Assembly (NCBI RefSeq): GCF_028858725.1
Contig: NC_084761.1
Coordinates: 32,642,501 to 32,706,500 of the forward strand
From: Colius striatus
Lineage: Eukaryota > Chordata > Aves > Coliiformes > Coliidae
Direction: 5' to 3'
DNA length: 64,000 nt
Of this stretch, positions 25,010 to 37,162 are shown piece after piece (position 1 is the first letter of the stretch; every line of letters starts with the position of its first letter). Below the pieces are notes generated by a model, which saw nothing but the letters and a program-made list of their open reading frames with translations, had not been told where the DNA came from and did no database searches. Made by a program: the position numbers and the translations under genes.

Positions 25010-25950
25010 AGGACAGGCTAGGTGCCTGAGGACTGGAGAAAGGCCAATGTCACACCAGTCTTCAAAAAGGGCAGAAAGGATAACCCAGGAAACCACAGGC
25101 CAGTCAGCCTCACCTCCATCCCTGGAAAAGTGATGGAACATCTCATCCTCGGTGTTGTCACTAAACATAAAAGTGGTTATCAGGGGAAGTCAGCAGGGCT
25201 TCACCAAGGGGAAATCCTGTTGGACCAACATGATAGCTTTCTACAAGGGCATAACTAGCTGGCTAGATGAGGAGAGAGCAGTGGATGTCATCTACCTTGA
25301 CGTCAGCAAGGCTTTTGACACTGTCTCCCGTAACATCCTCATCAGAAAGCTCAATCAGTGTGGACTGGATGAGTGGACGAGAGGTGAGGTGGATCGAGAG
25401 CTGGCGGAATGACAGAGCCCAGAGGGTGGTGATCAATGGAGCCGAGTTGAGTTGGAGGCCTGTGGCCAGTGGAGTTCTATCTGTTCTGGGGCCAGTGTTG
25501 TTCAACATCTTCATCAACAACCTGGATGAGAGGACAGAGTGTGCCCTCAGCAAGTTCACTGATGACACCAAACTGGGAGGACTAGCTGATTCCCCAGAAG
25601 GCTGTGCTGCCATTCAGCAGGATCTCGACCGGCTTGAGAGTTGGGCAGAGAGGAACCTCATGAGGTTCAACAAGGGCAAGTGCAGAGTCCTGCATCTGGG
25701 AAGGAACAACCCCACGTAGCAGTACAGGCTGGGGAATGACCTGCTGGAGAGCAGCTCTGCAGAGAGAGACCTGGGAGTCCTGGTTGATCATAAACTGACC
25801 AAGAGCCAAAAATGTCCCCTCGTGGCCAAGAAGTCCAATGACATCCTGGGATGCATCAAGAGGAGTGTGGCCAGCAGGTCAAGAGAGGTTCTTCTCCCAC
25901 TCTACTCTGCCCTGATGAGGCTTCATCTGGAGTACTTTGTCCAGTACATT
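25010..25950 (+). mobile_element. CR1 LINE ORF2 (reverse transcriptase) fragment, decayed
   Basis: Sense CR1 ORF2 remnant. In order it shows [52 protein letters not shown], and the catalytic-box equivalent FTDD (usually FADD). It continues to the [14 protein letters not shown] and [11 protein letters not shown] segments. The pieces use all three forward frames, so at least two frameshifts are present, with a stop near 25717. It breaks off near 25950 without the CR1 3'UTR or terminal octamers, which is unusual because CR1 copies normally keep the 3' end. It is non-functional. Confidence 0.95.
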
Positions 25951-28900
25951 CAAATGGAGAATGAAAAATCTGAGCATGGCTCCATGAATCAGCATGAAAC
26001 CCTGAGTTAGACCACACTGTCCCCAATCTGTACTCATCCACTCTGAACTTCTCTCCCTTTTCTGTTTCTGACTGTATCTTTGATATTTCTACTGACAATT
26101 CTTCTTTAAGCTATACTTGGAGTCTGTATTTGTTTGTATCAAGCAATGTCATATGACTCAGTCCTCTCAAGATATTGCCTCCCTGCTACCATTGCCCTTT
26201 CCAAGTTAACAGACCAAAAGCTCAAGGCACTACTTTGAGGGAAATCAATGTAGATTTCAGCAGATTTGCAGTAAAACAGAGATTATAACTAAGAGGAACA
26301 AATAAAGACTAAATATGTCACATGTAATGAATCAAATGCCTTTAATTGACTGGCTGGTGTTTTATCTCTTACAAAGCCAAAGTGAACATGTAAATGATGT
26401 GGTCAAGAGGGAGGGCTACTGAAGATAAGAATAACAGAAATCTAACACACATACTTAATTTTAGATTCTTTTCAGAGCCAGTAAGGAAAAAAACAACCCA
26501 TCACACACTTCCCGAAACTAATAACAAGCCTACACACCAGTCAGGGAACATCTGTGGAAACTGCTGCTGATGCGGTGTTTTTTATTAAGGCTTACTCTAA
26601 AGCTGATGCAGTTAATACTGACTTCTTAGACCAGCATTTTAATTTTCAGCAAGGTAGTGTGTTAACTGTCCCTCTAAAATACCCCAAAATACCACATCAC
26701 TGAAAATGTCACAAACTTCTACTGCCTTGGGACCTACTACTTACAAATAGGCCCTCTTACTTGCTTCACACTTTCCTAGTATCACTCCCAGTGCTCTCTT
26801 CATGTGTTATTTCACATGCTCAAGAACTACATACAACTGGAACGAGATGCACAGGGTTTTTTAGGGGAAGGATAAATGTTTTGGTCCAGTTTCACCTACC
26901 AGCAGCAGGCTTTCTGCATTTTTGGCAACCTGATCATCTTTAAAAATACTGTCTGGAACATGTTGCTTGAGTAACCTCTAATACTTAGGCTAAGCAAGTC
27001 ATGCAATGAACTAGTTCCACTGAGGCAACTTACCTGCAAGGAAGACTTCCTAGGCTTGCCCTTGTGCTTTATACTGAGTGACTTTTCTTGCTAAGGTGAC
27101 TGCCTCTCATTTTTTATACCATTTTCACACATCTGTGTGTAAGCAAAAGTAGAGATAAGAAAGATTAAAAGAAATCTTTGCCAAACTATAGCCTCATAGG
27201 TTAAACAAGTACTGGATTATTTTGCATGTGAGTTGCAGCTGTCCTTCATCTACAAGGGTATGTGAACAAATAACCACCTCTAAGCAGAGTCACTGCCATG
27301 GAAAGTTTTCTGACTGAGATCCAAATGATATTGCTGCCTAAAACCCCTTTTTATTTGCCCTGCTGGCACCTAAGAAATGCAACTTAAAAGGTAAACAGTA
27401 GGTCATTATCTTTCCTCCAACCAAGGTCTCAGGGAAGGTAATACTGGAAGGCAACCACTGAACATAGAAAGAGGAAACTACAACTTTCTTTTTTCTTAAG
27501 CTTACTGCTTTATATTTTTGACTGTCCTAATAAAATTTATGAATTGGCTGAACACGATGATACAGAAGCAACTTGCCTCTTGCACAATTCAAGTACTAAT
27601 AGCTATGTTAACTCAAACATACGTGCTACTGGATCACTTGGTTCTGTAAAGAATTCAATGAAGCTTTAAGTGTTTACATTTGTGTGTTATACATGGAAAA
27701 ATGTTTGGAATGTCAGGTTTGGAACCTAAAGGGAAATTAACGCACCTGAAATGATCGAGTTTCGTATAATCACCTTTATCTTCTGCCTTATTTACAGTAA
27801 ACAAGCTCTATATCTTTGTACTAATAAACTACAAATAAGCTGTGAAAATAATCTGTCAAAAATTAATGAATATTTTAAAATAAATGTAACTGCAGATTTT
27901 ACTTTAAAATACAGATTTAAGTAAACATTGTATAAGTGAAAAAAAAAAGAGTATAGGCTAGATTTAAACATCTTCTTAAACTTTTAAAACATGACCTTAA
28001 AAATTTTCAAGCTTACCTCAAAAAGTGTAATTGTAACACAGAGAAGTATGGTGCAATGTATTGTCAACACCAGATACTCCACACATCAGTCCTGAAGACT
28101 GGAAACAAAGAGAACTGACTGAGGAAAAAACGATCGCGTACTGTATTTATTGTCAAGGGAAAGTTTAAGACTGTCATAAACCAAAATAGGAACTGGAATA
28201 AATTTCAAAACCTGTAGCAGAAGAAAAAAAAAAGTTGTTTTGGTTCTTACTAATACATACGAAAAGGAATTTCTATTGAAGTATAAATAACATTGTAAAA
28301 TATCATATTGGTATGAAGTCGTTTAATCGATTCAAAGATGCAATGGAAAGAGACTCTTGAAGCAGGAGGAAGGTTTTATTTTGGTATACATCAGCAAAAG
28401 TCTCATCAGCTACAGATTTCTCCCAGAGTTGTTAGCACTCACCCACACTTTATGGGTGCAGCTGCTGAGCTTTCTAAGTAATTTCAGTAGCTCATGCTCC
28501 TAATGAACTATCTCAGAGCAATCCATGCATGGGCATGAAGACTGACAACATGATCACCCTTCCATTTCTTCATCTTGTTGCAACACTTCCTAGTGCTGAA
28601 CTCTTAACACTTTTTCAGGATGCTTTAGCTATCTCGGACCAAATTATACGTAGGTAATATGGTAAAGCTATCACACTACCCCGTCACCAAGTAACAATAC
28701 TTTTTAATAGAGAGAAGTATGCTTTAATTGATTTTCATCCAGTAGCACTTCAATGCTTTAAAAGTCAGAGTACTCACTCAAGAAGTTACAATGAAAAAAA
28801 TTACCAACTTTTGCCCGTTAACGTGCACCATCTCTCATCAGAGTTTTTAAAGTCGGAATCAGATTTGGAAACATTTGTTCATGTATCAGTAATTCCCCCA

Positions 28901-29839
28901 CAGGAAACTCTGCGCCATGACGGTAAAAATACAGGGGGCAGATGTTGCATGTGTTAGTCCGCCTTCTGAAATCCTCTGTGGGACATAGGCCACCAGACTT
29001 GCTGTGTGGCTTTTGATTCTGTGTAAAATACTCTTCAATTTCCTCACAAAAATTTTATCAGAATGTGGTGAAACAAGTCGTGTCAGCTCCCTTTCAACCT
29101 TTCAAATTCTGCGTATGATTTGGAGGAACAGGGATTCCTTCCACTGTCCTCAAAGAAGTTACTCAACCCAAGTTGACTGAAATAATCATTAATCGCAATA
29201 CAATGGAAGTACTGACTAGAACTAAATGAAATGTTAGGCTGAACCTCCATCCAGCAAAGCAGGACCCATGGCAAAGCACTCCTCCTTAAAAAGCATCTAA
29301 GCCAGTAGATTTGTAACATCTTTCTGATTAGTGTTGCCCTCGGCTATAGTAGAGGCAACAAACAGGTCTTAGTGCACCATTTTAAAAACACACACAAGTG
29401 ACCTCCAACTGTTTTGTGAGTGATCACGAACAAGCTGAAGGTGCTGAAAGCCAGTACAGTGCTTATTGGGCCATGTATGAGGAGGGCTGCCTGTGCCAAT
29501 GCCCCGGTTAGTGCTGGGGTCAGCCCTGAAGCAAGAGCAGGCTGTCCTGGCCAGCAGACCCACACAGGCCAGAGGTGGCGGGCTAAGGCGTGTGGCAAGG
29601 GCCTCTGTGCAGTCACCATCTCGGGAGCCACGCTTATCACTGCGGCCTGCACCTCCCACGCCGGACTAGCAGCCCAAGCATCTGGGCTCTTGAGGCAGGA
29701 GGCAGCCTTCTCGCTCGTCCTGGGAACAAGCCAGCCAAAGCAGCAGCCGACCACCTGCTGCACTATCGGCCTTAGCTCGGGGCCATGCCGCTTGCCCGGG
29801 GCTCCCTCCGCCTCTCAGCCGAGAGGGGAGCACGACAGC
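25951..29839. other. Intergenic spacer between MGAT4D and ELMOD2
   Basis: Mostly AT-rich with no recognised gene. A protein-like but broken stretch lies on the minus strand at about 28830-29320 (see findings). GC content rises from about 29450 toward the ELMOD2 CpG island. Confidence 0.6.
28830..29320 (-). pseudogene. Possible decayed coding remnant, unidentified
   Basis: On the minus strand a 78-codon frame (29319-29083) with a protein-like C-terminus (SKSYAEFERLKG) runs into a stop. About 20 bp further on, another frame stays open for about 70 codons (ELTRLVSPHSDKIFVRKLKS onward), and a third frame then carries ELLIHEQMFPNLIPTLKTLM. This handover between frames is what a frameshifted old gene or transposon would show. 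I do not recognise the family, and chance is a real alternative. Confidence 0.25.
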
Positions 29840-30260
29840 TCCCGAGCCTCAGCCGCCACGGCGGGAGACGGAGCCGGACACCGACATCTCCCCATCGCAG
29901 TCACCGCCACCGGGGCGCGCCGGGCGCTTCCGCTCTCCGCCCCGCGATCACTTCCAGGTCGGGGAAGGAGGGCGGCGGCTTCCGGCGGGAGGATGCGGGG
30001 GGCGGCCGGGCGCCGCTAGGTTGCCGTCGGGTCGCCGTCACGGTGGGCGCAGGGCGGGCGCTGCCCGGGCGCGAGCCGAGGCCGGGGCCCGCTGCCCGCG
30101 ACCGGCGGGGCGCGCGCCCCCGCGGCTGCCCGGTCTCACGGCGGGCGCCGGCCGTTAACGGCTCCGGAGCGCGGCGCGAGGCTGAGGGGGAGCCGCGCGG
30201 GGCGGGCGGGGATGGTGCCGGGGCAGGGCGCGCGGGAGCCGTCCTCCCTCCTGCTAACGC
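29840..30260. promoter_or_regulatory. CpG island / ELMOD2 promoter region
   Basis: CpG-dense, very GC-rich block ending just before the ELMOD2 start codon. It includes a GC-box tract (GGGGCGGGCGGGG) at 30199-30211. The untranslated first exon probably lies here, because the start codon exon is preceded by a good acceptor (TTCCCTCTAAG). I could not choose the donor among several GT sites. Confidence 0.8.
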
Positions 30261-30280
30261 GCGGCTTTCTTCCCTCTAAG

Positions 30281-30425
30281 ATGTTGGTGTACTTCTGGGG
30301 ATTCCTGTACAGCAACTACTTTCGGTTCTGGCTGAAGTGGCTCTTGAGGCTGCTGACTCGGAAATGCGAATTGCAGCGGGTCTTTGAGGGCCTGAAGGCA
30401 GGTGCACAGCGGACCCTGAGCATAG
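30281..30425 (+). CDS. ELMOD2: ELMOD2 first coding exon
   Basis: ATG at 30281 immediately after a polypyrimidine tract and AG. It encodes the hydrophobic N-terminus and KCELQRVFEGLKAGAQRTLS. Donor GTAATG, phase 1 out. Confidence 0.93.
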
Positions 30426-33400
30426 GTAATGAGGGATACCCAACCAAGGGACAGCTTCAGCGCTTTAGAAATGTCGTGAAAAGCAAGAGTTGGAAAAACC
30501 AGTACCTGTCTGAGTGCAGCGAGCATCCCCATAATCACGTTTTCACTCTTCCTGGATATTCTATGCGAATGTTAAACCAGAATGCCAGCTCTAGTTTTCG
30601 TGCCTGCATGCAAAGGTTATTCCAGTTACCTTCAAAAAGTGTATCACAGATCTTATTCCTCAGAGTTCTCCCATCCCTTGGTGTCTGTTTTTAGACCTTT
30701 CTGTTACTAAAAAAAAACATGAAGAATGGACACGGATGCTTTTTGGGGGGTAGGAAGGAGGAGGACTGATTAAATGCACAATTGTGCTTGATGCAGAATT
30801 TTAATCTGAAAGTAATTTAAGTACTATGTGCAGTTTTTGCCACTTTAACAATAGCTTGAGGAAGTGACCTTGTTTCCTTATTCTTCAATAGTAAAAACAT
30901 TTCTAAGAATAAAAAAAAATGAAGACATGGTTTTGTTCACCCTACTTCAAATTTGTTTTTGTACACGTAGTTGATAAATGTTCTAAAAAATCCAAGTCTT
31001 TTTTCAACATTGTACTTGAGAGTTGTACAAAAAATACTATCTATGTAAATTAAGACTGGTTAACGGATACCTATTGATTTTAAGACTGTGTAATTTTTGG
31101 TTAATTACATATATAAAAGGGGTGCAAAGTGTTCTGATACTTAAATGCCAGGAGAATATCTATTGCCAATTAGTTAAACATTTCACTTCAGTTTAACTGT
31201 CACATTTACTTTTTTTTTCTATTGCAGAACACTCATTGGAATCATCAAAGAATAAGGTAAAAATACCAGAGATTAAACTGTAATAAAAGTGGTTTGGTTT
31301 TTTTTTTCAGAGGCAGATCCCAGAAGAGAATATGTATATTTACGTTTTGAGGGTGGAGGAAAGTAGAGGAATAAAAAAGCAGAGAGAACAACATTTTGGG
31401 TTCCGTAGGCTAGGACTAGTCATGGTTTCTCAAAAATAACTGCATGCCCTTCAACTATTTGTTTCCATCTCTCTGAAAGATTACCTGCTCTTTAGCAGCA
31501 AGTCAGACAAGTTGTACACAGAGCTGTTCTTGAGGGTTGGCTCTCTGAGTCACAACAATCTCTTTTACTGGGTTTTTTTTTTGTGATATAGATAAAAATG
31601 CAGTGTTATACAATAGCATCTTGAGTTGTTGAAAAAAAAGGAATGCAAGTTTGCAGACGGACATTTAAGCTCGTTCCAGTTGTTCTGTAGCAATTACACA
31701 TAAGCTAACACTTTAAACCCTCACATTTGTATCTCTTGAACAAAACTTTTCTGACAGCGAGGTGACTGCATCCTCCCTTTTTCTAGTTGATAACTGCAAT
31801 GCGATGCGGAGAGAGAATTAGTAACTGCCACAAGTGTCTTTGTTGCAGTACAGCACAGTGTGGGTGGGTCTTTTAAGCACCTTTTAATTAAGTGATTATA
31901 TCAAATATATTAATGTTCAGTTTTGAAACAGTTAACCTTTAGCATTACTGAAATGAAGCTGCTTTGCAGTTAGTATGACTTGTATTGAAGAATTGCATTA
32001 CGACCATAAAAAGTTTGGGAGATGAAGTTAAATTGCTGTGAAGTAATTTTAGGTGGGCAGTCTGTAGTCATCATTACTAATATTTGCCTGTTGCTCTAGA
32101 AGAGTGCAGCATAGCAATATCTTAAGGTCTTGTCTTTTACCCCAACATTGAAAGCTCAACTTCGTTAGGTTACTATCTCCTTATCCTGAAGCGTTAGTTC
32201 TTTACTGAAGTTTTGTCACTTTTTTTTCTCTTCATTTGTTTCAATGGTGTTAGGAAGAACGTTTCAATTCAGTATTGGAAAGCAAAGGACAACCCAGACT
32301 ATGCAACTCTCAGGCTTATTTATTCTTTATGGGATTGTGTAAATGTTCTTGTTTAGGGTCTGAGAAATTTATAAATTAAACTTTTAGGTAACTATTGTAG
32401 ATTTTTTGTATGTGATTTGAACCCATGTATTGTAAATGTTTGCAATAAATTGAGGATTCTCCCTTTATGGTAAAGAATCCATACATAGCAGGCATACAGA
32501 AACTGAGAAGCATGAATAAAGGAGATGAGAGATTTCTGCATTCCTCATGAAGTCTTTTACTGTGTTGACCTCCTAGGTTCTAAGAAATGCTGTTCATGTT
32601 GAGGAAACTGAGGTGGAGAAGTGTGTTAGAGATGTCATGAAAGAAAAGAAAATTGAGCAGAAGGATACAGGGTATGTTTGGAACCCGAACATAAGTTCTT
32701 CATGGCAGATATTGCTGACTTTTTGGTGTGTTTTTGCAGTTGTTTAGCCTGATACAATACTGGGGCCATTCAGCACAAAGCTTTGGAATGAAGTTACAAG
32801 ATAAAACATAGTTATGTCCTTTTCAGGTCTAGAAAGTAACTTGCAAAGTTTTAATTGACATGCATTTGGGATAACCGTATCTCAGTCTTGGTAGTCCCTT
32901 CTGTTATTTCTTATTTCTGAATAATGATTATTGCAGAAGTTGATTACATGAACTATGTAATTGCATTTGAGAGAGTATAATGATGCCTGATTAACATATG
33001 TTCCTCTGCATAAGTAATTATGAGTGATTGAATGGGAAAATTGTCAATAGCTGAATTTTAAAGTTTAATGAAATGCGGTTTTGAAGCTGTTAAGTATTTC
33101 TGTCAGAATTTCACTCTAAGACTTAGAAAAAGTTTGGAGGTAGGTAAAGGCACAAGGTAGAAGATGATACATGGACTTCACTTGTGTCATCACAGATTTA
33201 AGCCAAGTTAGGGTTTTTTTTCTTCCATAATTTAAATGAGTAGGACTAGACTGCACAGCACTGGAGTCAGGTTTTTTTTAAGTAGAAGCAAGATCCATAT
33301 AGCAGTATACTTTACCAATATGCTGTAGATTGAGAGATAAACATCAAGCACTTGCTGGTTCTAGTATTTCTGTTCCTAACATAAGAAAGGTCTTATCGTG

Positions 33401-36400
33401 TAGTTCAAACAGGAATTTATGGCTAACTGGGTCTTTAATAGCTTCTGTGTGGTGCTTTGTTACTGTTTCAGGTTTAAGACAAATCTGCGTGTATCCTTAC
33501 TGCAGATATCGGGTTATAAAAAACTTTATTTGAATGTGGAAAATCTGAGGAAGGTCCCATATGATTCGGATAATGAAGAACATGAGGAACGGTTAATTGA
33601 GGTGAAAATAATCTTTTAAGTACAAAAGCTGTTTGTTTGGGTTTTCCTTCCAAGTCCAGTAGCTTGAATGAACCTGATTTTTGGTAGTAGTCTTACCAGC
33701 TGGCCTATTTAAAGCTCATTTCTGTTTGTGAACTGCTAAGCCATTGTGGAAGTGACACATTAAAATACAGCATCAAAGCAAAACAAATGAGTAAACTCGA
33801 GTTACCTGCACTGGCATTATTTTGTGTGAAATCAGAGGTAAAAACAATGCTTAAGGAGCAGCAAAGTAATTTTGTAACAAGTCACTGAAGGTTCATAACT
33901 AAAAAGATATTTAACTTCACACACGTGTCTGTAAACCAATAATTAGTAAATAAGACACATGAGTGTTTTCTTATTAGTGCATCCCAGACAATGTCAGAGA
34001 GGATCATGTGATGCTGGAACATAAAAACTATCAGTAATGTATCATAGGTAACAGTGAATAGTAGCAAGCAAATAGTATAACACTACTCGAGGCTCTTTAA
34101 AATAGCTTCTACCATGCAAATATATTAGCATGCCATCTTCTTAGCATTTCATAATTACTTCAACTTGCTATGCAATAACATCAACATACTGAGCAAGCAT
34201 TCATTGAGAATGTGTCTTTCAGTTTACAGCTGTTTTATCAGAAAATGATGCATAAATTATTTTCTGAAGTGAAACAAGTCTTTGTTTCTTTAGCATTGAC
34301 ACAGTGGCTTTGTCCATGAAGTGAAATTAGCACATTGAATTTTAAATGTCATCATTTTCATAATTGCTGAAGTGAGCCATTGTGGCATGACTCCAGATTG
34401 CTGCTAACTGAAAAGAGCAGCGTGGAGATCGGTAGATTGTATCCTAGTCTGAGGTGAATGGTTTGTAGCCTTCAGTAGCAAGTGTTCTATGTGACTTGGA
34501 ATACTTTAGCAGCTATGCATAACATGGAAGCATATTTGTGCAGCTTTGGAATTTGCTGATGCCTCATGAGAGTCTGAAGGCCAGAATCACCAAGCAGTGG
34601 TGTGACATTGGCTTCCAAGGTGATGATCCCAAGACAGACTTCAGAGGAATGGGCCTGCTGGGGTTAGTGAATCTGGTGTAAGTGAAAAGAAGTATTTAAT
34701 TTCTGTTGTAAATAATTTTCAGTATCTATATTTTCTATACTTAGTGCTATTTCAAACCCAGTGTTTTCTAATTGAGTCCACATTTCTAGTGGCTGCACAT
34801 CTATAAGCTTGTGGTTGGGTAGCAGCCAACAAAGGGAGGAACAGAAAGTTACCTGAGACACTTCAATTTTTATATTGTCATGATAGATTTGATAGGTTGT
34901 AATGTAGAAATTAACCTGTCAAAAGTTTTAAAAATTCCTGAATTCATTACTGTAATGAAAAATAAACAGGTTTGCGTAACTTGCTAAGCTCAATCGTGGG
35001 CTTGGGCGAACGTCATATTTGATGTTCAGATTGCACTGGTTTTTCTTACTGTGTTAGGTCGTGCTGAATGTAATTTAATTTGCTACCTTTTCCTTGGTTT
35101 TCGTTTTGTGCTTTTTTCAGCTTTAGCCACACATTCTGATGTTGAACACTTTTTTTTATAATGTGAATTTTGAAATAATGGAAGATCTCATTTCACACTG
35201 ACAGATATTTTAGTAAGCATTACACCAATGAAGCTCGTCAGATCCTTTCTCGTTCAAATCACCCAAAGCTGGGGTAAGTCACTACATGACTTTTTCTGCC
35301 TTGTTCTTTGTAAGAGCTCATGTGAAGACTGCCAAGTATGTGTCCTGAAAATAAAAGAGCAAAATAGTTGTGGATTTTTCCATTAAAAGATGAAAAAGGG
35401 CCAAAGTAGAAAGGCATGAGAAACCAAACACAGAAATCAAATTCACACTGGGAACTATGTACAGCTTTTTTTTTTTCCTTTTTCTTTTTTCCCCAGGATA
35501 GACTTGTTGGAACAAAAATGTTGCAAAATACTGACTTTGGTTAACAGAGTGAACACCCTTAAAATCACAGTTAGCTTAATCTGTAATAAGCTTACATTAG
35601 ATTAGAAATGAAAACTTATTTTCCTCCTTCTTTACTGATCCTGTGTTGGGATGACATAGGTTCTCTCTCAAGGTCCCTTTTTTGGCTAGGTTTCTGTTCT
35701 GCAATAAGTGTACAAATGGAGATGTTGTTCAACTTTAACTTCATTTTGAAAACTTTGCATATTAAAACATTTAGCTCATTTTACAGGGAAATATACTCTA
35801 AAACCAGTCAGATAGAGAGCTGGTAAACCTGCATGTATCACCTGATACGGCTACTCCCTAGTTAATCACCTACCAAGAAAGGGAGGTTTGCATGACTTCA
35901 GTTGTAAATAATACTACCTTGTGCAAGTAGGTCATGAGTAGGATGTCTGAGGCATTTAGTTCAATTAAATACCCATATGGTTGACACAAATGAATCCTTT
36001 TTTCTTTTTCCTTCCCCCACAAACACTTGCTTTAACAGTTTCTGCTGTCATACTTTCTATACCATGACAGAGAAACCCTATTTTAACCCCCAGCGTGAAG
36101 AAGAGGTTGAGCTGCCCATCCCATTTATACCATGTATGTGTTTTATCTCTGATTTTTAGTATTCCAGTAGATTTAATGACTTCAAATGAGCAGGTTGAGG
36201 TCAATGTTGATTACCCTTATCATCTCATTATTGCCTTATGGAGGCATTTGCCATACTATTGTATAGGAAACTAGCCTTTTTAACTAACTTTTACATGGTC
36301 AGATGCACCAAGTCATGGGCAGAGCGGTCTGTAGGCCAGAGTCAACAAGTATCATAGGAAAAATTGACCTATGCAGTTACCCTTATGCAGATTGTTTCAG

Positions 36401-37162
36401 GGAAACTTTTCAGTCCTTTGATCCATAAGGTAAAATGTGACCTACGATTGCCATTACAGATACTCTTATGCAATAGTTGGAATCAATCTGACCGAAATGG
36501 CATACAGCTTACTTAAGAATGGTGCTTTAAAGTCCCATCTGTACAACGTGGTCGCTGGATTGCCGCAGATGGAGCACTTCCATCAGTTTTACTGTAAGTA
36601 GCTGTAGCTGTACAGACTATGGAGGGAGGCCTGCAACCCAGAGTTTAGGTTTTTTTGGAGTGCATTTCCACTGTTTTCTCCTTAGCCAGAGCAAACTGTT
36701 TATTTTCTGAATCAAGTGTTGGAAGTCACGTATGCTTAAACACTGTGCTACAGGAAAGTACATTTAAGGGGTAAATCTGGGTGGCTTTCTACATATTGTA
36801 GTCTGCAGTCTGAAAACTGGATATTTCCAGATATTTCTTTTTTTAAATTCATTATTACAGTGACCAGAAGCTGGCCGTTGGCCATGATGGGACAGTCCCT
36901 ATTTTAAGGGATTGAACAGAATCTAAAGGAACATTCTGGGTCTAGCTAGATCAAGGCAGGCAATCGTGGAGGTATTCTGTATGTGTATTTTATTTTCTTC
37001 ACAGGTTATTTGGTTTATGAGTTTGACAAGTTCTGGTTTGAAGAAGAACCAGAAAGCATTATGCACTTCAACCAGTACAGAGAGAAATTCCATGAAAAAA
37101 TTAAGGGACTTCTACTGGATTGTGATGTGATGCTAACCTTACAAAATACAAAGAAACTTTGA
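30281..37162 (+). CDS. ELMOD2: ELMO domain-containing protein 2, complete
   Basis: GTPase-activating protein for ARL2 (and related ARF-family GTPases), linked in mammals to ER/lipid droplets, mitochondria and antiviral signalling. Coding exons: 30281-30425, 31228-31256, 32577-32671, 33472-33601, 34544-34677, 35205-35273, 36460-36593, 37005-37162. The 894 nt CDS gives 297 aa against 293 in human. All splice phases close. An aromatic/hydrophobic N-terminus (FWGFLYSNYFRFWLKWLLR) is followed by KCELQRV. The ELMO domain occupies roughly residues 130-285. Its GDDPKTDFRGMG motif places the catalytic-type arginine at residue 167, the same number as the human arginine needed for GAP activity. The start codon follows an acceptor directly, as in the human gene layout. 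No inactivating change is seen, so the gene appears intact. Confidence 0.96.
31228..31256 (+). CDS. ELMOD2: ELMOD2 29-nt micro-exon
   Basis: Acceptor TATTGCAG, donor GTAAAA. It encodes EHSLESSKNK, aligned with the ENSLTYSKNK of the human protein. Phase 1 in, phase 0 out, consistent with both neighbours. Confidence 0.88.
32577..32671 (+). CDS. ELMOD2: ELMOD2 coding exon 3
   Basis: Acceptor CTCCTAG, donor GTATGT. It encodes VLRNAVHVEETEVEKCVRDV and the MKEKKIEQKD helix. Human has VLQKATHVVQSEVDKYVDDI at this point. Confidence 0.92.
33472..33601 (+). CDS. ELMOD2: ELMOD2 coding exon 4
   Basis: Acceptor TGTTTCAG, donor GTGAAA. It encodes SLLQISGYKKLYLNVE, RKVPYDSDN and HEERLIE, strongly conserved with human ELMOD2. 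The last of these enters the ELMO domain. Confidence 0.95.
34544..34677 (+). CDS. ELMOD2: ELMOD2 coding exon 5 (GAP arginine)
   Basis: Acceptor GTGCAG, donor GTAAGT. It encodes LWNLLMP, ITKQWCDIGFQGDDPKTDFR and GMGLLGLVNLV. The arginine of DFRG is residue 167 of the joined protein. Confidence 0.96.
35205..35273 (+). CDS. ELMOD2: ELMOD2 coding exon 6
   Basis: Acceptor ACTGACAG, donor GTAAGT. It encodes YFSKHYTNEARQILSRSNHP and KLG, almost the same as human. Confidence 0.95.
36460..36593 (+). CDS. ELMOD2: ELMOD2 coding exon 7
   Basis: Acceptor CATTACAG, donor GTAAGT. It encodes YSYAIVGINLTEMAYSLLKN and the QMEHFHQFY segment of the ELMO domain. Confidence 0.96.
37005..37162 (+). CDS. ELMOD2: ELMOD2 last coding exon
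   Basis: Acceptor CTTCACAG; TGA at 37160-37162. It encodes YLVYEFDKFWFEEEPESIM, EKFHEKIKGLLLDCDVMLTL and a short tail QNTKKL that is longer than the human end. Confidence 0.96.

Larger units (their letters stand above)
30426..37004. other. ELMOD2 introns
   Basis: Seven introns: 30426-31227, 31257-32576, 32672-33471, 33602-34543, 34678-35204, 35274-36459, 36594-37004. All are GT-AG. No interspersed repeat or nested gene recognised in any of them. Confidence 0.75.

Noticed and set aside
29420-30279. Plus- and minus-strand open frames upstream of ELMOD2
   Set aside because: Same CpG-island effect; the 160-codon frame from 30212 only reads through the true first coding exon into its intron.
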